64,000 nucleotides of DNA from Brienomyrus brachyistius (taxonomy: Eukaryota > Chordata > Actinopteri > Osteoglossiformes > Mormyridae). The stretch covers positions 20,212,349 through 20,276,348 of the forward strand of contig NC_064551.1 of assembly GCF_023856365.1 (NCBI RefSeq), written 5' to 3'. Of the stretch, positions 24,305 through 32,690 are shown piece after piece (position 1 is the first letter of the stretch; every line of letters starts with the position of its first letter). Below the pieces are notes generated by a model that saw only the letters and a program-made list of their open reading frames with translations, made no database searches and was not told the DNA's origin. A program made the position numbers and the translations under genes.

Positions 24305-24447
24305 TAGTGCAATTCTGAAGGTCATGACCTCATAACCCTGCGGCTGCAGTGACAGCAGCCATTGAAGGTCAATGGTTTAATTCCCAGTAGAGGCCTTGCT
24401 GCGATACCTTTGAACAATGCTTCTTAATTGAATTTCTCTAGCAAAAA
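24305..24447 (+). mobile_element. tRNA-derived SINE, head part, interrupted by solo LTR
   Basis: It contains a B-box-like GGTTTAATTCCCAG followed by the CCTTGCTGCGATACCTTTGA segment typical of fish tRNA-SINEs. The sequence after the LTR (AATGTAACTACC and onward, 24,915-24,970) could be its tail. Confidence 0.45.
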
Positions 24448-24910
24448 TGTGATGGCCGGCAAGGACAGAAGAGGCAGACCCCGTAATACGGTAACGAACA
24501 GGTTTAATCAGGAATCCGGGAATCAACACAGCCAAAGGGGAAATCCAAAATTGTAGTCGGAAGGCAGGCAAGAGGTCGGTGTCCGGGAGAGTCAATCCTA
24601 CGAGGAGAGACGGGACAGGAGGACGATGGGAAGGGAGGAACAAAGCGGATGTGGTAGCAGGGCAGGACGGAGCAGGTAGGCAGGATGGACAGGAGAAGCA
24701 GGTCAAGGGAGCAGGCGTGACAGGCAGGGTAGGCAGGACAGCAGGGCAGGACGAAGCAGGTAAGGCAATCGGGGACAACAAAAGACAAAGAATCGCTCAG
24801 TACGGCACATCAGAAATAATGGCAACAATACTTTGCACTGAGCTTAAGAAGTGGAGCGATTAGCCGACAATCGTCTGCAGTTGCTTGGTCCCGCCTGTGT
24901 GGGTGTGACA
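24448..24910 (-). mobile_element. Probable solo LTR (Gypsy-like), minus orientation
   Basis: The segment starts TGTGATGGCC and ends GTGTGACA, flanked on both sides by AAAAA (possible 5-bp target duplication). On the minus strand it runs TGTCACACCC...CCATCACA with a late ATTAAA that could serve as polyadenylation signal. The middle has imperfect repeats of GCAGGGCAGGACGGAGCAGG type. No internal region or second LTR lies nearby. It seems to interrupt a tRNA-type SINE (24,310-24,447 continuing after 24,911). Confidence 0.6.
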
Positions 24911-25097
24911 AAAAAATGTAACTACCTAAAAGTCATTGGATTAGATGGTTGTAATACAGTAGATGTGTCAGGCAAGCTATTTTAAAATGTTGAAGTCTAT
25001 TAATAAATGCTGGCTATCAGCTTCAAAACCAGCATGACCAAGCTACAAGAACCTGATCATTTATTCCTGAACGCAATTAACTTACAAAAACTTTGAC

Positions 25098-25385
25098 CCA
25101 TCCATCCATCCATCCATCCATCCATCCATCCATCCATCCATCCATCCATCTATCCATCCATCTTTCAACTCTTTATCCTGGACAGGGCCACTGGGAAAAT
25201 CTGATTGATAGCTTTCCATAATCAGACTAGTTTCTCTAAATTTAGTGCGGGTGTGTGCCCTGCAATGGACTGGCATTCTGTCTAGGGTGTTCCCCAGCCT
25301 TGTTCCCTGTGCTGCCTGGGATAGGCTCCAGGTCCCCTATCATCCTGTCCAGGATTAGTGGTTGAAAAGCAGATGGATGGAGGAA
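25098..25385 (+). repeat. (CCAT)n microsatellite plus SINE/L2 3'-end fragment
   Basis: (CCAT)n from 25,098 to about 25,162. Then from 25,244 GGGTGTGTGCCCTGCAATGG...GGGATAGGCTCCAGGTCC...GATGGATGGA, the 3' portion of a tail-bearing SINE or L2 in + orientation. Two oppositely oriented tails face each other here. Confidence 0.6.
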
Positions 25386-27492
25386 TTAATGGAATCGCCC
25401 ACTAGGTCGTCGGAATGGGAACATATCCTTAATGAATGGGAACAATGTTCAATCGGTTGATTTACAGTAATCAGGGCTTCCCATTTATACAACCCCTTCA
25501 TTTGTAATGTGTTCCCCTTTTCCGCGGAATCCAAATGCCTTGGCAAGAGGCCTTGTCACTTAGATCTGTTCTTCTGTCACCGGCTGTCACTCACACTGAG
25601 ACAATTATCAGGTCCTGGCAGCTGCCGATACGCCTTTTAAAGGACCCCTGTCTCTTTCTGTCATCCTTTACAAAAGCTGTCAGGTAGTATTCAGGGACAG
25701 CACCATTCCCATCTCTGAGCTGTCCCATGCACACGCGGGAAAGGCGGATCGATGCCTCTCTTAAACAAGTTGGAGAAATCGCCTAATGCATTTAATTAAA
25801 TGCAAAACGTTAAGGGATTTAAAAAACCGGCGACGAAAACAGCTGCTGCCTCATAATCTGCATTCTAACTCCATTAAAAACTAAATGGTTATATATTTTT
25901 TCGATTAACATAAGTTAATCAAGTACCACTCCGCCAAAACGTTGTCATATCAGACGACAGCCAGCAGATGGCAGTGTGTGGAGAGTTTGCCGGTGGGGGG
26001 CAAATATTTCCAGAGATGCCCAATGAGTCAGGTGCCTCCTGCTGGACTTGACGACACATCTGGAGATGCATCTGCTATCACCCCCTCCTCAGCATCCTCG
26101 GCTGCACGAAAATAGCCGTGAAGTTGTCAGCCAGCACTTCGGGGGCTGGACGCACTGTGGTCAATTTACATTTAAAGTTTGCTCTGTGCTCAGGGGAGAA
26201 ACTCGGAAATAGGGAGTAAAAAGACAAACGTCTTTTTTCTGGTTTCTCTTATTTTGTTTAAACTCATTTAAGAGCGAGGAACATTTGCGGTGGGAGTCTC
26301 CTGCGTTAACAAAAGGGATTAAAATGTGTTTTCTAATTAGTAGCTGCTGTAAAGTTAATTAAATTCAGCGACAGAACTGCTACTCTCCATCGTGTCTGAG
26401 AGGCTGCACCACTACACTCCATGTGTGTGTGCTTGTGCCTGAGTGTATGTTTTAATTTAATTAGCACACACAAATTGAATTTAAGTAAAACACAGGATTA
26501 GGGATCGCATAGTGTTTAGCTACACACTTTTCTATGTGTCAGAATCCATAACGTTCCATAACAGTGCATTTTCAGATGTTGGGGTGGGGGGTGGGGGGGC
26601 ATACAGAGGGGACTTCAGAACTTCAACAACTGACATCCACAGGTTGTGATCTTCTGGTTCCTCCAGCTGTCATGGGCTGGACACCAGAGTCCCGGGGGCT
26701 GCGTTAATGACTAGGTGCTACCTGTGATGTCAAATCCCCTCTTCCGTTCTCTGAGGGATTTCCCCGACTGTGGAAAAAGACTACTTACGTTGACAGCAGT
26801 CACCTGATCTTCAGACAGCTTCTGGAGGGGGAAGCGACAGTGGTTGACAGGCTGGGGGATCTGCTGATTCGAGGGGGAAACTAGACTTTGGTCAGTGAAA
26901 AGCTGTGATGTATCTGCTCATGTCAAGCTCAACCTGTCTGTAAAAATCACTAGGAACAGAAGATGGTGAACGGCATTTGATGATGCTTTCCTTTGGTTTC
27001 TGAGCGACAAATTTTGTCTTAGAATAATAACTTCAGAATGACAAGCAATAAAAGAGGACAAAAGAAAAACTGATCTATGGAGTAGAAACACCAAGCTTTT
27101 AATGGTGTATAATTATATTAATTAATGGAAGATCTCTGCAACAAAGTAACCATAGCGACAAAAAAAGAAAGAGCACAAAAAATACAATGAGCAGAACTTC
27201 ACCTTAAGGTCATATTAACACAATACATCATATGGTAGCTGAACACCATGGACAAGAAAATGGATGGGTGGAGGAATAGATGGATGGAGGTGTACAGTAG
27301 AATAGTTGAGAGAGAACAACTGACAGTTTATTTTTCTACTTTTTGTAAGGGTGGCTGTTTTCCCAAACTCTCTAAAACAGGTTTATCTGATAAAGACTCA
27401 GGGCCCTGCTGATCAGAAAGACTAGCACCTCAAAATCTCCAGAAAGAAAAAGCCAACTGACTGCCGCAGGGTTGGAGTAATCGAAAAGATAC
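25386..27492. other. Intergenic DNA, mostly unique
   Basis: It holds the palindrome at 25,787-25,804, a G-rich run at 26,580-26,600 and otherwise complex unique sequence without recognised exons. Confidence 0.5.
25787..25804. promoter_or_regulatory. 18-bp perfect palindrome with homeodomain/POU-like core
   Basis: TGCATTTAATTAAATGCA is fully self-complementary, with a TTAATTAA core and ATGCAAA starting within its right half. It lies in unique sequence (25,740-26,400) that lacks repeats. A regulatory role is inference. Confidence 0.3.
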
Positions 27493-27770
27493 AAAATGAA
27501 AGTTGTAAATGGACTGCATTTATATAGCACTTTCCTACTCTTACCAGTACTCAAAGCACTTTACATTTCATGCCTCACATTCACCCATTCACACATCCAT
27601 TCATACACTGGTGAAAAGGCAGCCATGCAAGGTGCCAACCTGCACACTGGGAGCAATTTCGGACTCAGTGTCTTGCTCAAGGACACTTTGATGGGGTCAG
27701 GAGGAACCAGGGCTCAAACCTGCAACCCTCTGGTTGCCGAACAATAGCTCTACCTCCTGCGCCTCCATCT
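27493..27770 (-). mobile_element. tRNA-derived SINE, minus orientation
   Basis: Contains ATTTATATAGCACTTTCCTA, CTCAAAGCACTTTACATTTC, CTTGCTCAAGGACACTTTGA and, at the right, the reverse complement of a B box (GGGCTCAAACCTGCAACCC) and A box (TAGCTCTACCTCCTGCGCC). This is a common fish repeat. Confidence 0.7.
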
Positions 27771-28009
27771 TCCCCAACAAGTGCTGTTTCGATTTCTCAA
27801 AGTGCCAGTGTGATCGTATATGATGGGATCGGGATCTTCGTCCTTCCTTTATTTGGGAAAGAATTTTTTTTTATATACCTCATAGCCTCGTTCCACAGGA
27901 AGTGATGTCACTGCTGGACGTCCTCAGAAAATGGAGAAAAGAGGCTACAAGTGATCTTAAACATTGCTTCAATTTTTGTTGCCCATAATCTACATATTTT
28001 ATCACAGAA

Positions 28010-28315
28010 GGTTTCCAACCATCTTCTATAACATGCATGTCCAGTATGGGGATTTAGTGAAAGGCAGGGGACACTGGACAGGAGGACAGTCCATCACATA
28101 GCACCCACATAGTTACACACGATGTGCAAATTAGTGATACCGATTCATTTAAATGCATGTTTGTGGACAGTCGGAGAAAATGGGAGTATGGGAGAGAATG
28201 CACATGAATACAGGGAGACCATGTGACTTTCACACATGCAGTATCGAAAGCAGATATCAAGCCCCCATCTCTAGAGGAGTGCGGCTACGGTCCTGCCCCC
28301 GAATCGCCATGGTGC
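28010..28315 (-). mobile_element. Diverged SINE related to the (ATGG)n family, minus orientation
   Basis: The order ACAGTCCATCACATAGCACC, ATGTTTGTGGACAGTCGGAG, AGAGAATGCACATGAATACA, GCAGATATCAAGCCCCCATC mirrors the full-length SINE at 23.9 kb but with many changes. It is an old copy. Confidence 0.45.
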
Positions 28316-29249
28316 TCTGAGGTATGTGATTTTAATTTTAAATTGAAATGTAATGATAAACAGACACTGTAAGGATATCAAACCTCACAAAGATCAGAAC
28401 TGTTAATTACCCAGCAAGGACATGCAGGATGTCAGCCAAGTGGAAACACAGAGGGGAGTAAGAACCAGGGCTGGGCAGAGGCATCATTAATCTCTGTTGT
28501 CCGAGTCTTTAACAAAAAAGCTGAAGTCCTGAAAGGATGAGCTAATATCAAGGGGCGGGTCATAGGGCTCCTCCTCCTTCTATGACTATGCGATATCCCT
28601 GTCAATCAGCATCCGCCAGCATGGTGATTGTCTCAGAGGGTTCCCCAGAAACAGTGGGATGCTCAACGCTGACCGCCACTACTATATAATCTCATGCGAT
28701 TACCCATTAACAGGTTTATTTTTATTTCTGAACACTCTGGTCCTACGAGATTTTACAAATTACTGCTTCCTTTATTTAGCGGCTATGGGAACATGGGACT
28801 TTGTAGGAATTTATTTACCTGGTTATATTTCACTATTCTGCAATTTTTTTTCACATGGCATGGCCAAAGGTAGCCAGATTTTAATACAGAGCAATCGCGA
28901 TTCTGATGACACAATGTGCTTTTGTTTAAGGCCGTGTGTCATGTGATTAAGAATCCAAGCAATGGCGACGCTCAGCTGGAGACTATCCTCAAGCTCTTTA
29001 ACATGTGGCTGGAGCAGTAAATTCTCCAAACAACCCACCCGTAGAGCACTACTGCGGTAACCAGGGGTGCAAAAACATGGTCTGAGGCCCCTGGGCGATT
29101 TCAGTTGTCAGCTAGGCGCTACTATTTCTATGGTGCGGCTGTCGATGATAAAATAAAAGATGAACAAAAATATAGGGGATGATCAGCTGAATGGTTTGGA
29201 TTAAATTTTTCCATCCAGAAATAAAAATACAAGACAAATCGTATTCTGT
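28316..29249. other. Intergenic DNA
   Basis: Unique sequence. A 95-codon + frame at 28,659-28,946 contains hydrophobic stretches but no recognised family. No splice context was visible. Confidence 0.5.
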
Positions 29250-29421
29250 AACTCCAGTCCTGGGGGGCCGTAGCCCTGTTTAGCTTAGTTCTTGCCCTGA
29301 CCCACCACAAAAGATTCAGCTCAAGAGCTGTGTGGTAATTAGCATAAGTAGTTGAGTCAGGCGTGTTAAATTAGAGAAACCCCAAAAATGTGCAGGGTTC
29401 CGGCCCCCCAAGACTGGAGTT
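29250..29421. mobile_element. Short TIR element (MITE)
   Basis: The ends are inverted: ACTCCAGTCCTGGGGGGCCG at the left and CGGCCCCCCAAGACTGGAGT at the right, 172 bp overall. The core includes AGTAGTTGAGTCAGGCGTGT. This is a widespread fish MITE type. It lies 54 bp left of the LTR element's duplication. Confidence 0.78.
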
Positions 29422-29480
29422 CCACAACTCTGCTATATAAGTTCAGAATGGGATGATCCTGCAAAATACGACAGAGGTGG

Positions 29481-29772
29481 TGTCACGGGAAGGTTCGGGT
29501 GGACAGGCGATCGTGCGGGCGGTGGTTCAGAAAACCAGGCTGACGAGCAGGATCGGGGTAATCGGGGTTTATTCGAGACACGGGAGGCGAGGGACAACCA
29601 ACACCATGTGCACAGATCACGTAATGACGGACAACGATCACAGGCAAGACTCAGACTTAAATACACAGGACTGATCACAGTAATCGGACATAGGTGGAAA
29701 CAATCAGGGAAACACACGTTGGCAAGCAGGGGGGCGTGGCACACATGAGGAGCCGACGAGCAGGGCATGACA
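29481..29772 (-). repeat. LTR1 (3' LTR in element orientation)
   Basis: 292 bp, TGTCACGG...GCATGACA on the + strand. On the minus strand it is preceded by the polypurine run G9 then TTC. It is flanked on the outside by GGTGG. Confidence 0.92.
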
Positions 29773-29865
29773 GAACCCCCCCCCAAAGGCGCGCTTCACC
29801 GGGCGCGCCAGGGAGGAGGCGACAGACGGAACACGGGAACCCGGACCTGGAACCAAACGGAACAA

Positions 29866-32082
29866 TCACCGAAGCACAGGAAACAAAACTGAGACGCAGA
29901 ACACGGCAAGGGACAAGACGTAAGACAGGACTTGACAAAGGGCAGGGAACGCAGAGAGACAGACTAGAAAGGGCGGAACAGAGGGAACAGGCGGAACAAA
30001 AGGAGCGGGAGTGACGGGAGGGAACGATGGGAAACCAGGAACCGAGCGGGGCAGAACAAAGGGACCAGGAACAGAGGACGGCGGGACAAAGGCAGGAGGC
30101 GGAACCGAGACAGGCGGGACAGAGACAGGAAAGAAGGGAGAGAAGGCGGGGGAACAAAGGGGAGCCCGTGGGAGCCCCAGCGGGTGACGGGAGGCAGCCG
30201 GAGGGGCCGCAGGAGGCCGGGAGGCCGGAGCCGTAGGGGACCACGGAGGGGCAGAGGAGACAGGGCGAGGGACTCGCGGAGGGGCCAGGGAGGGAGCAGG
30301 AGGTAGCACCAGGGAAGGGGACGAGGGAGCTGGAAGGGGCCAGGGCGAAGGCCCGGAGGAGGGGGGAGCCGCAGCAGGCGGCGACGTCCGGTGGGGGGCC
30401 GGAGGTAGGGGCCCCGCAGGCAACCGAGGAGCCGCCGTCGGGGAACCCCCAGGCGACCGACCAGGACCCGGAGAGGGGAGCGAGGCAGGGCGACGAGGCA
30501 CCGGAGGGGGACCCGCAGGCGACAGCCGACCCGGAGGGCCAGGACCCGCAGGCGCCAACCGAGCCAGAGCGCAGGCGAGGGAGGGCGAGCCAGGGGGCAG
30601 GGCGGGCGGGACCCCAGCCCTGCGTCTGTGTCCCCTTCCCCTGCGGGACACAGACAGGCCGACCCTAGGTCGGGGCCGACGCTGCCGGGGCGAGGGACCA
30701 GGGGTCACAGGAGCGGGGCCAGGGACTGGAGCGGGGCCAGGAACAGGAGCGCGGTCAGGAACCGGAGCTGGCTGCAGTGGGGGCGCCTGCCCGGGAGCTG
30801 CAGCAGGTGGCTGCAGTGGGGGCGCCTGCCCGGGAGCTGCAGCAGGCGGCTGCAGAGGGGGCGCCTCTGCAGGAACTGGAGCGTGGTCAGGAACAGGAGC
30901 GCGGTCAGGAACAGGAGCTGGCTGCAGTGGGGGCACCTGCCCGGGAGCTGCAGCAGGCGGAGGGAGCGCCAGGACAGGAACAGGAGCGCGGTCAGGAACA
31001 GGAGCGCGGTCAGGAACAGGAGCTGGCTGCAGTGGGGGCGCCTGCCCGGGAGCTGCAGCAGGTGGCTGCAGTGGGGGCGCCTGCCCGGGAGCTGCAGCAG
31101 GCGGCTGCAGAGGGGGCGCCTGCCCGGGAGCTGCAGCAGGCGGCTGCAGAGGGGGCGCCTCTGCAGGAACTGGAGCGCGGTCAGGAACAGGAGCTGGCTG
31201 CAGTGGGGGCGCCTGCCCGGGAGCTGCAGCAGGCGGCTGCAGAGGGGGCACCTCTGCAGGAACTGGAGCGCGGTCAGGAACTGGAGCTGGCTGCAGTGGG
31301 GGCGCCTGCCCGGGAGCTGCAGCTGGCGGCTGCAGTGGGGGCGCCTGCCCGGGAGCTGCAGCAGGCGGCTGCAGTGGGGGCGCCTGCCCGGGAGCTGCAG
31401 CAGGCGGCTGCAGTGGGGGCGCCTGCCCGGGAGCTGCAGCAGGCGGCTGCAGAGGGGGCGCCTGCCCGGGAGCTGCAGCAGGCGGCTGCAGAGGGGGCGC
31501 CTGCCCGGGAGCTGCAGCAGGCGGCTGCAGAGGGGGCGCCTGCCCGGGAGCTGCAGCAGGCGGCTGCAGAGGGGGCGCCTGCCCGGGAGCTGCAGCAGGC
31601 GGCTGCAGTGGGGGCGCCTGCCCGGGAGCTGCAGCAGGAAGAGGGAGCTGCGCAGGCATGGGAACCGCAGGCAGTGGCGGCTGCACCTGCGCTGAGTCCG
31701 CGGGCGGCGGCGGCTGCATCGGAGCGGGGTCCGCTGGCAGTAACGGAGGGAGCACCTCCGTACCGGCGATCTCCGGTCTCTTCCTCCTCCTCCGGCGCCT
31801 GGCGGTGGCGGGAGGCTGCGTGACGTCCGTGAAAACGGACGGCGAGAAAACGAACTCCGGCTCCGGGTAAGGATAGAAGGACTCTTCTTCCTCGTCCGTA
31901 CTCGAGGGCCAGTACCTCCACACGGAGTACGGGTCCCGTGGGGTCGGTCCTCGGGCTGGAGTCCGGATGGGCTTCTCCGCGTCCGGAGACGGCCACATCC
32001 GGGAGAGCGAGCAGGCTCCGAGTCTGATAGTCTCCTGCGGGACTCTCCTCTGCCACCGCTTCGTCTTTTGTGGGTCCGTCAT
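29866..32082 (-). CDS. Pro/Ala-rich 738-codon frame inside the LTR element
   Basis: This single frame fills almost the whole internal region. Residues 1-60 are basic/Trp-containing (MTDPQKTKRWQRR...). Residues 61-90 are acidic and aromatic (DEEEE at 63-67), and 95-102 are RRRRRRKR. From about 130 there is an array of 13-residue Pro/Ala units (AAAPGQAPPLQPP type, 39-bp DNA repeat). A Pro/Arg/Ser-rich region follows, and the last 30 or so residues are hydrophobic. It starts where a gag gene would start, next to the 5' LTR, but shows no CCHC zinc knuckle and no pol. It may be a degenerate or replaced gag-like product, or partly just repeat-opened frame. The function is unknown. Antisense frames of about 350 codons in the same array are by-products of the 39-bp periodicity. 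Confidence 0.5.
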   Translation of the reverse strand: MTDPQKTKRWQRRVPQETIRLGACSLSRMWPSPDAEKPIRTPARGPTPRDPYSVWRYWPSSTDEEEESFYPYPEPEFVFSPSVFTDVTQPPATARRRRRRKRPEIAGTEVLPPLLPADPAPMQPPPPADSAQVQPPLPAVPMPAQLPLPAAAPGQAPPLQPPAAAPGQAPPLQPPAAAPGQAPPLQPPAAAPGQAPPLQPPAAAPGQAPPLQPPAAAPGQAPPLQPPAAAPGQAPPLQPPAAAPGQAPPLQPPAAAPGQAPPLQPAPVPDRAPVPAEVPPLQPPAAAPGQAPPLQPAPVPDRAPVPAEAPPLQPPAAAPGQAPPLQPPAAAPGQAPPLQPPAAAPGQAPPLQPAPVPDRAPVPDRAPVPVLALPPPAAAPGQVPPLQPAPVPDRAPVPDHAPVPAEAPPLQPPAAAPGQAPPLQPPAAAPGQAPPLQPAPVPDRAPVPGPAPVPGPAPVTPGPSPRQRRPRPRVGLSVSRRGRGHRRRAGVPPALPPGSPSLACALARLAPAGPGPPGRLSPAGPPPVPRRPASLPSPGPGRSPGGSPTAAPRLPAGPLPPAPHRTSPPAAAPPSSGPSPWPLPAPSSPSLVLPPAPSLAPPRVPRPVSSAPPWSPTAPASRPPAAPPAASRHPLGLPRAPLCSPAFSPFFPVSVPPVSVPPPAFVPPSSVPGPFVLPRSVPGFPSFPPVTPAPFVPPVPSVPPFLVCLSAFPALCQVLSYVLSLAVFCVSVLFPVLR
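30767..31642. repeat. 39-bp tandem repeat array within the LTR element
   Basis: GC-rich units built around GGGGGCGCCTGCCCGGGAGC and CTGCAGCAGGCGGCTGCAG, interspersed with a second block (AGGAACTGGAGCGCGGTCAG). The unit is a multiple of 3, so several frames on both strands stay open. Copy-to-copy differences are mostly G/C versus A/T at one or two positions (GCAGAG or GCAGTG), a sign of recent expansion. Confidence 0.88.
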
Positions 32083-32084
32083 TC

Positions 32085-32376
32085 TGTCACGGGAAGGTTC
32101 GGGTGGACAGGCGATCGTGCGGGCGGTGGTTCAGAAAACCAGGCTGACGAGCAGGATCGGGGTAATCGGGGTTTATTCGAGACACGGGAGGCGAGGGACA
32201 ACCAACACCATGTGCACAGATCACGTAATGACGGACAACGATCACAGGCAAGACTCAGACTTAAATACACAGGACTGATCACAGTAATCGGACATAGGTG
32301 GAAACAATCAGGGAAACACACGTTGGCAAGCAGGGGGGCGTGGCACACATGAGGAGCCGACGAGCAGGGCATGACA
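32085..32376 (-). repeat. LTR2 (middle LTR)
   Basis: 292 bp, apparently identical to LTR1 and LTR3. In element orientation the internal reading frame starts only 2 nt after its end (TGACA-GA-ATG). A primer-binding site must therefore overlap the start of the frame; I could not match it to a tRNA. Confidence 0.92.
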
Positions 32377-32393
32377 GAGCCCGAGGACCGATC

Positions 32394-32685
32394 TGTCACG
32401 GGAAGGTTCGGGTGGACAGGCGATCGTGCGGGCGGTGGTTCAGAAAACCAGGCTGACGAGCAGGATCGGGGTAATCGGGGTTTATTCGAGACACGGGAGG
32501 CGAGGGACAACCAACACCATGTGCACAGATCACGTAATGACGGACAACGATCACAGGCAAGACTCAGACTTAAATACACAGGACTGATCACAGTAATCGG
32601 ACATAGGTGGAAACAATCAGGGAAACACACGTTGGCAAGCAGGGGGGCGTGGCACACATGAGGAGCCGACGAGCAGGGCATGACA
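32394..32685 (-). repeat. LTR3 (outer LTR)
   Basis: 292 bp, separated from LTR2 by 17 bp (32377-32393, GAGCCCGAGGACCGATC) that match neither end of the internal region. The outer side carries the GGTGG duplication shared with LTR1, so LTR1 and LTR3 are the true ends of the insertion. Confidence 0.92.
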
Positions 32686-32690
32686 GGTGG

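Larger units (their letters stand above)
29476..32690 (-). mobile_element. Young non-autonomous LTR retrotransposon with three LTRs
   Basis: The order on the + strand is TSD GGTGG (29476-29480), LTR1, a 2,312-bp internal region, LTR2, a 17-bp spacer, LTR3, and TSD GGTGG (32686-32690). Each LTR is 292 bp, starts TGTCA and ends TGACA, and no difference between the three copies was seen by eye, so insertion is recent. Read on the minus strand, the LTR has a TATA-like TGTATTTAAG and an AATAAA polyadenylation signal in the proper order. A G9 polypurine tract lies just before the 3' LTR (minus strand of 29776-29784). The 5-bp TSD and the general layout fit Ty3/Gypsy-like elements. There is no protease, reverse transcriptase, RNase H or integrase frame, so the element must rely on a partner. 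Confidence 0.9.

Noticed and set aside
28659..28946. 95-codon + frame with hydrophobic stretches
   Set aside because: No family resemblance, signal context or conservation evidence; composition reflects T-rich DNA.
29694..30236. Short + and - frames across the 3' part of the LTR element
   Set aside because: They are alternate frames of the same GC-rich internal sequence; no pol, protease or integrase motif is present.
30628..31823. Two + strand frames of about 350 codons (GRLPGSCSRRLQ and GAPARELQQAAAE repeats)
   Set aside because: They run antisense to the LTR-element frame across the 39-bp array and are open only because of its periodicity.
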